Shown here: positions 1 to 7,583 of the stretch, one piece after another
Numbering within the stretch: the first letter of the stretch is position 1
How the letters are laid out: each line of letters opens with the position of its first letter
Assembly: GCF_024746815.1 (NCBI RefSeq)
Contig: NZ_CP080525.1
Span: 3,962,501 to 4,026,500 of the forward strand
Direction of reading: 5' to 3'
From: Mesorhizobium sp. AR07
GTDB lineage: Bacteria > Pseudomonadota > Alphaproteobacteria > Rhizobiales > Rhizobiaceae
Length of the DNA stretch: 64,000 nt
Notes under the pieces: model-generated
Told to the model about the DNA's origin: nothing
The model's database searches: none
Seen by the model: the letters and a program-made list of their open reading frames with translations, nothing else
Made by a program: the position numbers and the translations under genes

Positions 1-1064
1 TCGTAACCGAGCACCGTTTCGATCTCGGCCGTCTTCAGGCCTGCGATCCTTACGGCATCGGCGGCATCATAGGCAACCAGCCCGCGCGCGATCTCGCGGC
101 CCTCGGGCGACAGGATCGCCACCGTGTCGCCGCGCGAGAAATTGCCGCTGACCAGCTTGACGCCGGCCGGCAGCAGCGACTTGCCCGACAGCAGGGCGCC
201 GATGGCGCCGGCATCGACCGTCAGCCGGCCGGCAGGTTCGAGCTGGCCGGCGATCCAGGTCTTGTAGCCCTTGACCGGATTGGCGCTTGGCCGGAAGAAG
301 GTGGCGCGTTCGCCGCGCTCGATCGCCATCAGCGGCGACAGCCGCGTGCCCGACGTGATGATCATCGCCGTGCCGGCGGCAGTGGCGATCTTGCCGGCAT
401 CGAGCTTTGTCCGCATGCCGCCGCGCGACAGCTCGGACGCGGCGGCTCCAGCCATCGCTTCTATGTCTGGCGTGATCCGGTCGACGACCGGAATGAACTT
501 TGCACTAGGGTCGCGCGCCGGCGGCGCGGTGTAGAGGCCGTCAATGTCGGAAAGCAGCACCAGGAGGTCGGCGCCCATCATGGTGGCCACGCGGGCGGCC
601 AGCCTATCATTGTCGCCATAGCGGATTTCGGAGGTGGCCACCGTGTCATTCTCGTTGATGACCGGCACCGCCTTCATCTTGAGCAGCGTGGAGATCGTCG
701 CCCGCGCGTTGAGATAGCGGCGGCGCTCCTCGGTGTCGCCGAGCGTCAGCAGGATCTGGCCCGACTTGAGCGCGCCCTTGCCGAGCGCATCCGACCAGGC
801 GCCGGCCAGCGCGATCTGTCCGACGGCGGCCGCCGCCTGGCTCTCCTCGAGCTTCAAGGCCCGCTTGCCAAGGCCCAGAATGGTGCGGCCAAGCGCGATG
901 GCGCCGGACGACACGACGAGGATTTCAGCGCCGCCATGGGCCAGCGCGGCAATGTCGTCGGCGAGCGAAGCCAGCCAGTCGCGCTTCAGGCCGGTCGTGC
1001 GGTCGACCAGCAGTGCCGAGCCGATCTTCACGGTGATGCGCCGGTATGTCTTCAGCGACTGCAT
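1..1064 (-). CDS. proB: Glutamate 5-kinase (3' end truncated by window edge)
   Basis: ProB phosphorylates L-glutamate to gamma-glutamyl phosphate, the first step of proline synthesis in the cytoplasm. The visible 354 codons begin MQSLKTYRRITVKIGSALLV and contain the kinase signatures VSSGAIALGR (about residues 51-60) and INENDTVATSEIRYGDNDRL (about 134-153), followed by a C-terminal PUA-type region. The family is usually about 365-380 residues, so only a short C-terminal piece is missing. The ATG at 1064 has AGGA a few bases upstream and lies 4 bp after the obgE stop, so the two genes are co-transcribed. proA would be expected next, outside the window. Confidence 0.95.
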   Translation of the reverse strand, partial: MQSLKTYRRITVKIGSALLVDRTTGLKRDWLASLADDIAALAHGGAEILVVSSGAIALGRTILGLGKRALKLEESQAAAAVGQIALAGAWSDALGKGALKSGQILLTLGDTEERRRYLNARATISTLLKMKAVPVINENDTVATSEIRYGDNDRLAARVATMMGADLLVLLSDIDGLYTAPPARDPSAKFIPVVDRITPDIEAMAGAAASELSRGGMRTKLDAGKIATAAGTAMIITSGTRLSPLMAIERGERATFFRPSANPVKGYKTWIAGQLEPAGRLTVDAGAIGALLSGKSLLPAGVKLVSGNFSRGDTVAILSPEGREIARGLVAYDAADAVRIAGLKTAEIETVLGY

Positions 1065-1068
1065 CGTC

Positions 1069-2100
1069 CTATCTGTCCCAGCGCGTCTCGACCGGGGCCG
1101 CGATTTGCGCCCGCGCCTCGGCCACCACCGCCATCAGCGCCCGCAGCACCGCTTCGACGCCCTCGCCGGTGACGGCCGACAACAGCATTGGCGCCCGACC
1201 GGCGGCGCGCTTCAGCGAGGCGACCTTCTTCTTGCGCGCATCGGCGTCGAGCGTGTCGACCTGGGAAAGCGCCACGATCTCGACCTTGTCGGTCAGGCCG
1301 TTGCCATAGGCGTCGAGTTCGGCGCGTACGGTCTTGTAGGCCTTGCCCGGGTTTTCCTCTTGCGCCGAGACCAGGTGCAGCAGCACGCGCGTGCGCTCGA
1401 CATGGCCAAGAAAACGGTCGCCGATGCCGACGCCCTCATGCGCGCCTTCGATCAGCCCCGGAATGTCGGCGATGACGAATTCGCGCGCATCGATGCGGGC
1501 GACGCCAAGACCGGGATGCAGCGTCGTGAACGGATAGTCGGCGATCTTCGGCTTGGCCGCCGTGACGGCGGCCAGGAAGGTCGACTTGCCGGCATTGGGC
1601 AGCCCGACCAGTCCGGCATCGGCGATCAGCTTCAGCCGCAGCCAGATGTTGAGCTCCTCGCCCGGCAGGCCGGGATTGGCGCGGCGCGGCGCCTGGTTGG
1701 TCGAGGTCTTGAAATGCTGGTTGCCGAAGCCGCCATTGCCGCCCTTGGCCAGCAGGAATCGCTGGCCGACCACGGTCAGGTCGCAGATCAGCGTCTCGTT
1801 GTCTTCCTCGAACACCTGCGTTCCCGCCGGCACTTTCAGCGTGACGTCGGCACCCTTGGCACCGGTCATGTTGCGGCCCATGCCGTGGATGCCGGTCTTG
1901 GCCTTGAAATGCTGCTGGTAGCGATAGTCGATCAGCGTGTTCAGCCCGTTGACCGCCTCCAGCCAGACATCGCCGCCACGACCGCCATCGCCGCCGTCCG
2001 GCCCGCCGAACTCGATGAATTTTTCGCGCCGGAACGACACCGAGCCGGCGCCGCCGTCACCGGAGCGTATGTAGACTTTGGCTTGATCGAGAAATTTCAT
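1069..2100 (-). CDS. obgE: Obg-family GTPase ObgE/CgtA
   Basis: This is the essential ribosome-associated GTPase that works in 50S assembly and stress control. At 343 residues it has the glycine-rich Obg fold (about 1-159), then a G domain with the P-loop GLPNAGKS (166-173), the switch II motif DIPG (212-215) and a C-terminal SAVTGEG that serves as G5. It lacks the long acidic tail seen in some relatives. The G4 position reads ALSQVD instead of the textbook NKxD; the aspartate that recognises guanine is kept. It is the first gene of the obgE-proB pair. Confidence 0.97.
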   Translation of the reverse strand: MKFLDQAKVYIRSGDGGAGSVSFRREKFIEFGGPDGGDGGRGGDVWLEAVNGLNTLIDYRYQQHFKAKTGIHGMGRNMTGAKGADVTLKVPAGTQVFEEDNETLICDLTVVGQRFLLAKGGNGGFGNQHFKTSTNQAPRRANPGLPGEELNIWLRLKLIADAGLVGLPNAGKSTFLAAVTAAKPKIADYPFTTLHPGLGVARIDAREFVIADIPGLIEGAHEGVGIGDRFLGHVERTRVLLHLVSAQEENPGKAYKTVRAELDAYGNGLTDKVEIVALSQVDTLDADARKKKVASLKRAAGRAPMLLSAVTGEGVEAVLRALMAVVAEARAQIAAPVETRWDR

Positions 2101-2234
2101 GGGATTGTGCAGTTTCTGCTAGTGGCTTTAAGGCATTGCTCTAAATCTACGGCCTTGCTCTAAACCAAGGCGCGGCGAAGGGCGAGGCCGTTTTGTGACA
2201 ATGGCCGCGAGGGACCGGCCGGAGAGATGTCGGA

Positions 2235-3104
2235 ATGAAGCTTGTAACCTACAACATCCAGTACGGCATCGGCCTTGATGGGCAGTACAATGTCGAGCGC
2301 ATCGCTGATGCCGTGCGCGGCGCCGACGTGATCGCGCTGCAGGAGGTGACCCGCAACAATCCCAGGAATGGCGGGCGCGACATGGTCGCCGAGATCGGCG
2401 AAGCGCTGCCCGACTATTTCGCCGTCTATGGCAGCAATTTCGAGGCCAATATTGGCTCCCGCATCGACAATGGCCGCGCCATCACCACGACCTTCCAGCT
2501 CGGCAACATGGTTCTGTCGAAGACCCCCATTCATCTTTCGCGCAACCTGCTTTTGCCACGCAGCCGCAGCTTCGAGATGATGAATTTCCAGCGCGGCGCG
2601 CTGGAAGCGCTGATCGAGACGCCGTTGGGTTTCATCCGCTTCTATTCCATCCATCTCGATCACCGCAGCCCGGTCGAACGCGCCAGCCAGATCCAGTTCC
2701 TGCGCCAGCGCATGCTGAATTATGCGCTCGAAGGCGGCGCGCTGTCTGGCGTCGCCGAGATCGGCCTGCCGGAATTGCCGCATCCCGAAGCCTTTGTCGG
2801 CATGGGCGATTTCAACATGCTGGCCGGCTCACCCGAATATGTCGAACTCGCCGGCCGGCCGGACCACGAATTCGGCATGCCGCTGACCGCCGACTTTGCC
2901 GTCGATGCCGCCTTGCGCCTGAACGTCACGGGCGACGATCTCGTCAGCTGGGTCGACCCCGATCAGCCCACCAATACCAGCCGCCACAAGCGCATCGACT
3001 ATGTCTTCACCAGCGCTTCGCTGGCCAAATCCCTGAAGCGTCTGTGGGTCGACCGGCAAGCGATCGGTTCGGACCACCTGCCGGTGTGGGTCGAACTGGG
3101 CTGA
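2235..3104 (+). CDS. Endonuclease/exonuclease/phosphatase family protein
   Basis: The 289-residue protein has the DNase I-like metal-dependent phosphoesterase fold. Seen are the N-terminal VTYNIQYGIG strand, the metal-binding glutamate in IALQEVTRNN, the YSIHLDHRSP segment, GMGDFNM in the middle, and the C-terminal catalytic SDHLPVWVEL. There is no signal peptide, so it is probably cytoplasmic. The substrate cannot be told from sequence; relatives cut DNA or hydrolyse phosphodiesters and phosphoinositides. The ATG at 2235 follows a GGAGAG motif. The gene diverges from obgE and converges on the GNAT gene, with a large palindrome between them. Confidence 0.88.
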   Translation: MKLVTYNIQYGIGLDGQYNVERIADAVRGADVIALQEVTRNNPRNGGRDMVAEIGEALPDYFAVYGSNFEANIGSRIDNGRAITTTFQLGNMVLSKTPIHLSRNLLLPRSRSFEMMNFQRGALEALIETPLGFIRFYSIHLDHRSPVERASQIQFLRQRMLNYALEGGALSGVAEIGLPELPHPEAFVGMGDFNMLAGSPEYVELAGRPDHEFGMPLTADFAVDAALRLNVTGDDLVSWVDPDQPTNTSRHKRIDYVFTSASLAKSLKRLWVDRQAIGSDHLPVWVELG

Positions 3105-3166
3105 CCTTAATCTGGTCCCGCAACCGACGATCCTTCCCAGACCCTTGGTTTCGACGCCATGCGCCG

Positions 3167-3306
3167 AGGTGTGTCGAGATTCAGGTCAGGCCGCGCCGAG
3201 AAGGGGCTTCCGAGAACCGGAGCGGAACGTACTTTTCGTACGTGAGCACCGGAAGCGCAGGAAACCGCCATTCGCAGGCCGGCCTCACCTGAATCTCGAC
3301 ACACCT
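3167..3306. repeat. Long dispersed palindrome, family A copy 1
   Basis: A 140-bp imperfect palindrome fills the gap between two convergent genes. The outer arms begin AGGTGTGTCGAGATTCAGGT and end with its exact complement; the next six bases of the arms pair apart from one mismatch. The apex is a separate perfect hairpin with ACGTAC and GTACGT arms (3227-3232 and 3238-3243) and a 5-nt loop. The right end overlaps the TAG stop of the GNAT gene. A second copy lies at 51773-51915. It could act as a bidirectional terminator. It resembles the mosaic intergenic palindromes known from Rhizobiales, but I cannot name the family. Confidence 0.9.
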
Positions 3307-3892
3307 AAAAGTGCACCCAGTTACGCAGGCTGGTCCAGGTCTTCCTGTCGAGCCGGTAGCGCTCGACCGGCACCTGGCCGGCAACGATCGAGTTCAGCAT
3401 GCCCTGGCCGGCATACTGGAACCCGCACTTGTGGATGACCCGGCGCGAAGCCGGATTGATGACCCGCGTAGAAGCGTGCAGCACCTGGATCGACGTCTTC
3501 TGGAAGGCGAGGTCGACCAGCGCGTGGGCTGCCTCCGTCGCATAGCCCTTCTTCCAGTAAGGCTCGCCGATCCAGTAGCCGAGTTCCAGCCCGCGATCGG
3601 TGGTGTTGAGACCGGCGCAGCCGACGAAGGTTTCGGTGCCGGCCAGCGTCAAGGCATAGGCGATGCCGGCACGGCGCGACTTGGTCATGGCAAGGAAGGC
3701 GCGTCCCTCGGCCTCGCCATAAGGGTGCGGCATGCGGGCCAGCATTTCGGCGACATGGCGGTTGTCCGCGAGTTCGACCAGTTGCGGAATATCGGCTTCG
3801 CGGGGCGCCCGCATCACCAGCCGCTCGGTAACCAGCACCGGGCAGTCTATCGCGTAACTTTCGTCGTCGGTGTCTTCCGCTTCGGCAACCAT
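3305..3892 (-). CDS. GNAT N-acetyltransferase (RimJ/RimL-like)
   Basis: This 195-residue protein transfers an acetyl group from acetyl-CoA to an unknown amine, possibly a protein N-terminus as in RimJ/RimL. It opens with the typical VLVTERLVMRAPREADIPQL. It then shows GLELGYWIGEPYWKKGYATE, which includes the acetyl-CoA pyrophosphate-binding loop, and a later VINPASRRVIHKCGFQY. I chose the ATG at 3892 because GGAGG lies 8 nt upstream; longer readings run into rpmA. A strong rpmA terminator ends only about 20 nt upstream of the start. The stop codon is part of the family A palindrome. Confidence 0.88.
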   Translation of the reverse strand: MVAEAEDTDDESYAIDCPVLVTERLVMRAPREADIPQLVELADNRHVAEMLARMPHPYGEAEGRAFLAMTKSRRAGIAYALTLAGTETFVGCAGLNTTDRGLELGYWIGEPYWKKGYATEAAHALVDLAFQKTSIQVLHASTRVINPASRRVIHKCGFQYAGQGMLNSIVAGQVPVERYRLDRKTWTSLRNWVHF

Positions 3893-3910
3893 GTGAAAGT
3901 CCTCCAGGCC

Positions 3911-3942
3911 AAGAAAAAGGGGAGATGGAAACCCATCTCCCC
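3911..3942 (-). terminator. Intrinsic terminator of rplU-rpmA
   Basis: Read on the minus strand, a perfect 10-bp stem (GGGGAGATGG paired with CCATCTCCCC, 3919-3928 and 3933-3942) with a 4-nt loop is followed by TTTTTCTT. It lies downstream of rpmA and just before the GNAT gene. Confidence 0.9.
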
Positions 3943-4011
3943 TGATCCTTTTCCTGGCTTTGCCAGACACCGGTTCCCGAGATGGGCGCCGGTGTTCTAG
4001 TGCGGAACCGG

Positions 4012-4281
4012 CTACTCCGCGGCTTTGGTAATCGGGTTGACCGATACGTAGGTTCGGCCGTTGGCTTTTTTGTTGAACGTCACGGCGCCGCTTTCGAGCG
4101 CAAAAAGGGTGTGGTCCGTGCCGATGCCGACATTGACGCCGGGATGCCACGTGGTGCCGCGTTGACGAATGATGATGTTGCCCGGGATGACGGCTTCGCC
4201 GCCGAACTTCTTCACGCCCAGACGCTTAGAATGCGAGTCGCGACCGTTGCGCGACGAGCCGCCAGCTTTCTTGTGTGCCAT
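4012..4281 (-). CDS. rpmA: 50S ribosomal protein L27
   Basis: L27 lies near the peptidyl-transferase centre of the large subunit. The 89-residue sequence starts MAHKKAGGSSRNGRDSHSKR, the conserved N-terminal arm, and continues with RQRGTTWHPGVNVGIGTDHT. Length is standard. There is no N-terminal cleavage extension of the Firmicutes kind. The gene lies 97 bp after rplU on the same strand and is followed by a strong intrinsic terminator, so the two form the usual rplU-rpmA unit. Confidence 0.98.
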   Translation of the reverse strand: MAHKKAGGSSRNGRDSHSKRLGVKKFGGEAVIPGNIIIRQRGTTWHPGVNVGIGTDHTLFALESGAVTFNKKANGRTYVSVNPITKAAE

Positions 4282-4378
4282 CTAACTAACTCCGTTGCGC
4301 CGCAAGGCGCCTAAAAGGCCTTATGAACGCGTTCGCGTTCCGTTTCAAGTCCGATCCGGCGACCTGATCGCCAGAAAA

Positions 4379-5041
4379 TTACTTCGCCGCCAATTCCTTG
4401 GCCTGCTCGCGCCAGTCCTTGATCTGGTCGGCGCTGAAGGGCATGTGCTCGTCGATCTTGGCGACATCCTTGTCGGTCAGCTTGGCGAGCTGGGCGAAGG
4501 TGATGATGCCCTGCTCGGCGAGATCCTTGGCAGCGACCGGGCCGATGCCCTTGATCACGGTCAGGTCGTCCGGCTCGCCCTTCGGCGCCTTGAACAGCGG
4601 TGCTGCCGCGGTCTCGGCGGCCTTGGCTTCCTTCTTCGGCGCGGCTTCCGCCTTCGCTTCGGTCGCGGCCTCTGCCTTGGCTTCCTTCTTGGGCGCCTTG
4701 ACCGCTGCCGTCTTCGTCGGCTTGGCGCCACCCAGCAGGATCTCGGAGATCCGCACGGTGGTCAAAAGCTGGCGATGGCCGATCTTGCGGCGCGAGTTCT
4801 GCCGGCGGCGCTTCTTGAAAGCAATGACGGTGCGGTTCTTGCCCTGCTCGACGACTTCGGCGGTGACAACCGCGCCATCGACGAACGGCGCGCCGAACGT
4901 GACATTCTCGCCCTCGCCATGCGCGAGCACGTGGCCGATCTCGACCATATCGCCGACATTGGCTTCGACTTTTTCGATCTTCAGGAGATCGTTGGCGGCA
5001 ACGCGATACTGCTTGCCACCCGTTTTAATGACTGCGAACAT
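4379..5041 (-). CDS. rplU: 50S ribosomal protein L21 with fused C-terminal helix-hairpin-helix domain
   Basis: L21 binds 23S rRNA in the large subunit. The first ~104 residues are a complete L21 (MFAVIKTGGKQYRVAANDLL through FKKRRRQNSRRKIGHRQLLT). A further ~116 residues follow: an Ala/Lys/Glu-rich linker and then a compact domain with DDLTVIKGIGPVAAKDLAEQ, a helix-hairpin-helix-like motif. The total of 220 residues is about double the E. coli protein. The ATG at 5041 was chosen because the L21 family begins MxAVIKTGGKQY there; an in-frame upstream extension has no family support. It forms a unit with rpmA. Confidence 0.95.
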   Translation of the reverse strand: MFAVIKTGGKQYRVAANDLLKIEKVEANVGDMVEIGHVLAHGEGENVTFGAPFVDGAVVTAEVVEQGKNRTVIAFKKRRRQNSRRKIGHRQLLTTVRISEILLGGAKPTKTAAVKAPKKEAKAEAATEAKAEAAPKKEAKAAETAAAPLFKAPKGEPDDLTVIKGIGPVAAKDLAEQGIITFAQLAKLTDKDVAKIDEHMPFSADQIKDWREQAKELAAK

Positions 5042-5167
5042 TTTTTGCCTTTCGCTGTTCGGTCGGCCTTGATGAACCGCCTCTGGCGGTTCGGCCGTCT
5101 TTTTGTCAGTCTGCGGGTTCAAAAAACAAGCGGCGCGGAAGAAACCTCCACGCCGATTGCGCGCTGT

Positions 5168-5195
5168 CCCTAACCGAAGGCTGGGTGCGAGTCAA
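5168..5195 (-). promoter_or_regulatory. Weak candidate promoter for rplU-rpmA
   Basis: On the minus strand TTGACT (5190-5195) is followed after 16 bp by TTAGGG (5168-5173). The -35 is good and the -10 poor. It is offered only because it lies in the rplU leader. Confidence 0.25.
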
Positions 5196-5383
5196 GGCGA
5201 AGGCCGGTGCCGAGACTGTTATTGGCGGGCAAGCATCCAGCCGTGTCGACATGACCGCATGGCGTTGCTGCCATCTGGAGGCGAGGATGCGTGGGTGGTC
5301 CGGCTTCTGCCTAATCCCCTCTGCACCTGAACCGGCATGAATCCATGGCTTGTCCGGGAAGCCAAATAACTCACGGATTGGCC

Positions 5384-5412
5384 TTGTAACCTGCCCGTTC
5401 AGCCGTTATCTA
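5384..5412 (+). promoter_or_regulatory. Promoter of tRNA-Ser
   Basis: TTGTAA (5384-5389) and TATCTA (5407-5412) are separated by exactly 17 bp, and the tRNA begins 34 bp further on. The remainder of the 405-bp gap between rplU and the tRNA shows no gene. Confidence 0.65.
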
Positions 5413-5446
5413 GTGCGCCGCGCCGGCAACGGCCGACCATGACCGC

Positions 5447-5536
5447 GGAGAGGTGGCAGAGTGGTCGAATGCACCGCACTCGAAATGCGGCATGGGTGCA
5501 AGCCCATCGGGGGTTCGAATCCCTCCCTCTCCGCCA
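5447..5536 (+). tRNA. tRNA-Ser (anticodon CGA)
   Basis: The 90-nt class II tRNA has a 7-bp acceptor stem (GGAGAGG with CCTCTCC), an anticodon stem CCGCA/TGCGG around the loop CTCGAAA (anticodon CGA, reading UCG), a long variable arm with TGGG/CCCA, a T arm with GGTTCGAATCC, and an encoded CCA end. A sigma-70-type promoter lies upstream. No integrase or second attachment copy of the 3' end was seen nearby. Confidence 0.97.
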
Positions 5537-5844
5537 TCGGCCCCCTAAGCAGCTGAAATCGCTCAACCCGTTGGTAACTGATCCGTTCCCGTCAGGCGGC
5601 GACACGGATTCGCTCCCGCCAGCTGTGATCAGCTCGAAACCACCCCTGTCCGAACTACAAGAGTCGTCTACACCAAGAACCAATTGCTAGGTTCATGGCG
5701 CAGGGTCCAATTGCGAGGAAGCGCAATTCAACTAACACCTTCAAGTCACCCATTTGGATGAAGCGGCATCGATTGTCTCATGCTCTTTCCATTTGACCGT
5801 ACGCTCTGACTGCGAGGCGGGCAATCTATCGGGAGAGTGAGAAA
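5537..5844. other. 308-bp gap without a recognisable gene
   Basis: I see no convincing coding frame or structured RNA between the tRNA and the lipoprotein gene. The last ~60 bp should carry the lipoprotein promoter; its ribosome-binding site GGGAGAG is visible at the end. Confidence 0.5.
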
Positions 5845-6054
5845 ATGAAGCGCTACATCATTTTGCTTGCGGGAGCCGCGATGCTCTCGGGCTGCAATCA
5901 GACACTCAAATCGGAACCCAGCCCCGGCACATTGACCTTCGGTACGAAGCTGCTGGTCGATGACGGGACATGTCCGGCTGGCCAGATCAAGCAGATTACC
6001 GGCGGACACGGCAGCAAGGTGCGGCGCCAACGCAAATGCATAGCCAAGCCCTGA
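5845..6054 (+). CDS. Small lipoprotein of unknown function
   Basis: The 69-residue product starts MKRYIILLAGAAMLSGC, a classic lipoprotein signal with the lipobox LSGC, so Cys17 should be lipidated and the mature ~53-residue chain anchored to a membrane. The mature part contains PGTLTFGTKLLVDDGTCPAG and a basic C-terminus. It is probably conserved in rhizobia, but I cannot assign a function. A GGGAGAG site precedes the ATG and a hairpin follows the stop, so it looks like a single-gene transcript. Confidence 0.8.
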   Translation: MKRYIILLAGAAMLSGCNQTLKSEPSPGTLTFGTKLLVDDGTCPAGQIKQITGGHGSKVRRQRKCIAKP

Positions 6055-6071
6055 CACTTCTGAGATCACGA

Positions 6072-6101
6072 AGCCCTCTTCCAGCGAACTGGAAGAGGGC
6101 T
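6072..6101 (+). terminator. Hairpin terminator after the lipoprotein gene
   Basis: A perfect 13-bp stem (AGCCCTCTTCCAG with CTGGAAGAGGGCT) closes a CGAA tetraloop 18 bp after the stop codon. The downstream T tract is short (TT), so termination strength is uncertain. Confidence 0.75.
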
Positions 6102-6283
6102 TTCCAGTCCATGCCTCTCAGCGGCACGAGTCGTTTTCGTCGCGACTGTGGTCTGACAACCGCGGATATTGCGTTGGCGCAGGCTGGCGCGACACGGCGG
6201 CCGCGCCAACAATCCGTTTCACTTTAGCCGTGTCTTGCCTGCCTGATCGCGATGTTCGTCCTTGTTCCAACGATTCAATCGGC

Positions 6284-7348
6284 TTATTTTCCAGAAACGA
6301 AAATCATGCCATGCGGCGCCTGCATGTTGGTGGTGACCGGCAGCAGGGCGCCGCTGTTGACGTCGAGAAGGCCGACATAGCCCGGGATCGCCGGGGCGAC
6401 TTTCGTCGCATCGACACCGCTCATCGCTGAATAGGCTGTGCCTACCCCCCAATTCGCCGCTTCGATCTTGTAGACGATATTGGCGGGCGTATCGGCCACC
6501 AGCAGAAAGCCGTGCTTGGCGCCGACAAAGGTGGTGTCGTCGACCTTGACGCCTCCCATGAGATGGAGAACCTTGCCCTCGCCGCCACTCGTTGAGGTCT
6601 TGTGGACAAAAAGCAACTCGCTATCATCCTGACTGGTCATCACCAAATCGCCGGAGGGGGCGATCGTAAGCGAGTCTGGATCCGTGAGGTTGAGGGTTTC
6701 CTTGTCGCCGGTGGCGATGTCAGTGACGTTCGGCGCACCTGCAAAGGCGGCCGCCACGACGACCTTGTGATCCGCAGTCAACTTGGCTGTGACAATGGAG
6801 GGGCCGGGATTGGTCTTGCCGCCATCGACCTGCGGGGCGGAGGCTGAAATGAAGGCCTCGCCATTTTTGAACGCGACATCGTCATAGCCACCACCATGCT
6901 TGCCGGCCTCGAAAGTGTAATTTTCCATCGCTCCGCTCACGGGATCGATGACGACGAGGTTGGCGTCGCCGTCCTCGTTTTGCAGCGCCCAGATCTTCTT
7001 TGTCGCTGGATTGAGCTTCAGGCCGTCATTGTGGCCTTTGACCGACAGGGTTCTCAACACCTTGCCGTCGAGCGAATATTGGACGATCTGGCTCATGCCG
7101 CCATCGGAACCATCGGGCTTGCCGCCATTTGCATAGCCGATCCAGACATTGCCGTCGATCAAGGCCAGCGAGTCCGGCTTTGATGAGCCGGCGGGCGGGG
7201 TGACGAAGGTTGAAAGGGTGAAGCCCGGAGATACCCCGGGAGCCCCGTCGGCACGCGCGACGAGACTACCAGTGGCGACAAGAGCCGCTGCGCCAACGAG
7301 GCTGAAGGCAAGCTTGGAAAGGTGCAGGGACGAAACTGGATGACGCAT
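6284..7348 (-). CDS. Secreted beta-propeller-like protein (NHL/SMP-30-like)
   Basis: The 354-residue protein has an N-terminal signal sequence (MRHPVSSLHLSKLAFSLVGA through SLVARADG), so export is expected. The rest is repeated short strands of propeller type: DSLALIDGNVWIGYANGG, IVQYSLDGKVLRTLSVKG, LVVIDPVSGAMENYTF, ADTPANIVYKIE and a final VGLLDVNSGALLPVTTNMQA. No catalytic residues can be named. I start at the ATG at 7348 because AGGAGA precedes it; an upstream in-frame ATG would bury the signal peptide. It stands alone on its strand. Confidence 0.75.
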   Translation of the reverse strand: MRHPVSSLHLSKLAFSLVGAAALVATGSLVARADGAPGVSPGFTLSTFVTPPAGSSKPDSLALIDGNVWIGYANGGKPDGSDGGMSQIVQYSLDGKVLRTLSVKGHNDGLKLNPATKKIWALQNEDGDANLVVIDPVSGAMENYTFEAGKHGGGYDDVAFKNGEAFISASAPQVDGGKTNPGPSIVTAKLTADHKVVVAAAFAGAPNVTDIATGDKETLNLTDPDSLTIAPSGDLVMTSQDDSELLFVHKTSTSGGEGKVLHLMGGVKVDDTTFVGAKHGFLLVADTPANIVYKIEAANWGVGTAYSAMSGVDATKVAPAIPGYVGLLDVNSGALLPVTTNMQAPHGMIFVSGK

Positions 7349-7583
7349 GGGGGAGTCTCCTGGGTGCGAGGGGGACCCTTCCCTACGCACCGAAGACAAC
7401 AGCGTCATGACACCAGGCCTCGCAACGCGTCAGAGTGCTCGCCGGCTGCTGTCGATTGTAGGATTCGTTTGAGGCAGCTCGGACTGACCGTCCGAGTTCT
7501 GGCATTTCCCGCCGCGGCGCCGCAAGAAGTTTAGGAGACGAGCCACCACGTCCGCAGCGGGCAATCCCAGATGGCGTTGCCTT

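Noticed and set aside
733..2163. 476-codon plus-strand frame opposite obgE and proB
   Set aside because: Antisense to two clear core genes; no start signal.
5447..5536. tRNA-Ser as an integration site for a genomic island
   Set aside because: No integrase gene and no second copy of the tRNA 3' end was found in the following kilobases; the genes after it are small and chromosomal in style.
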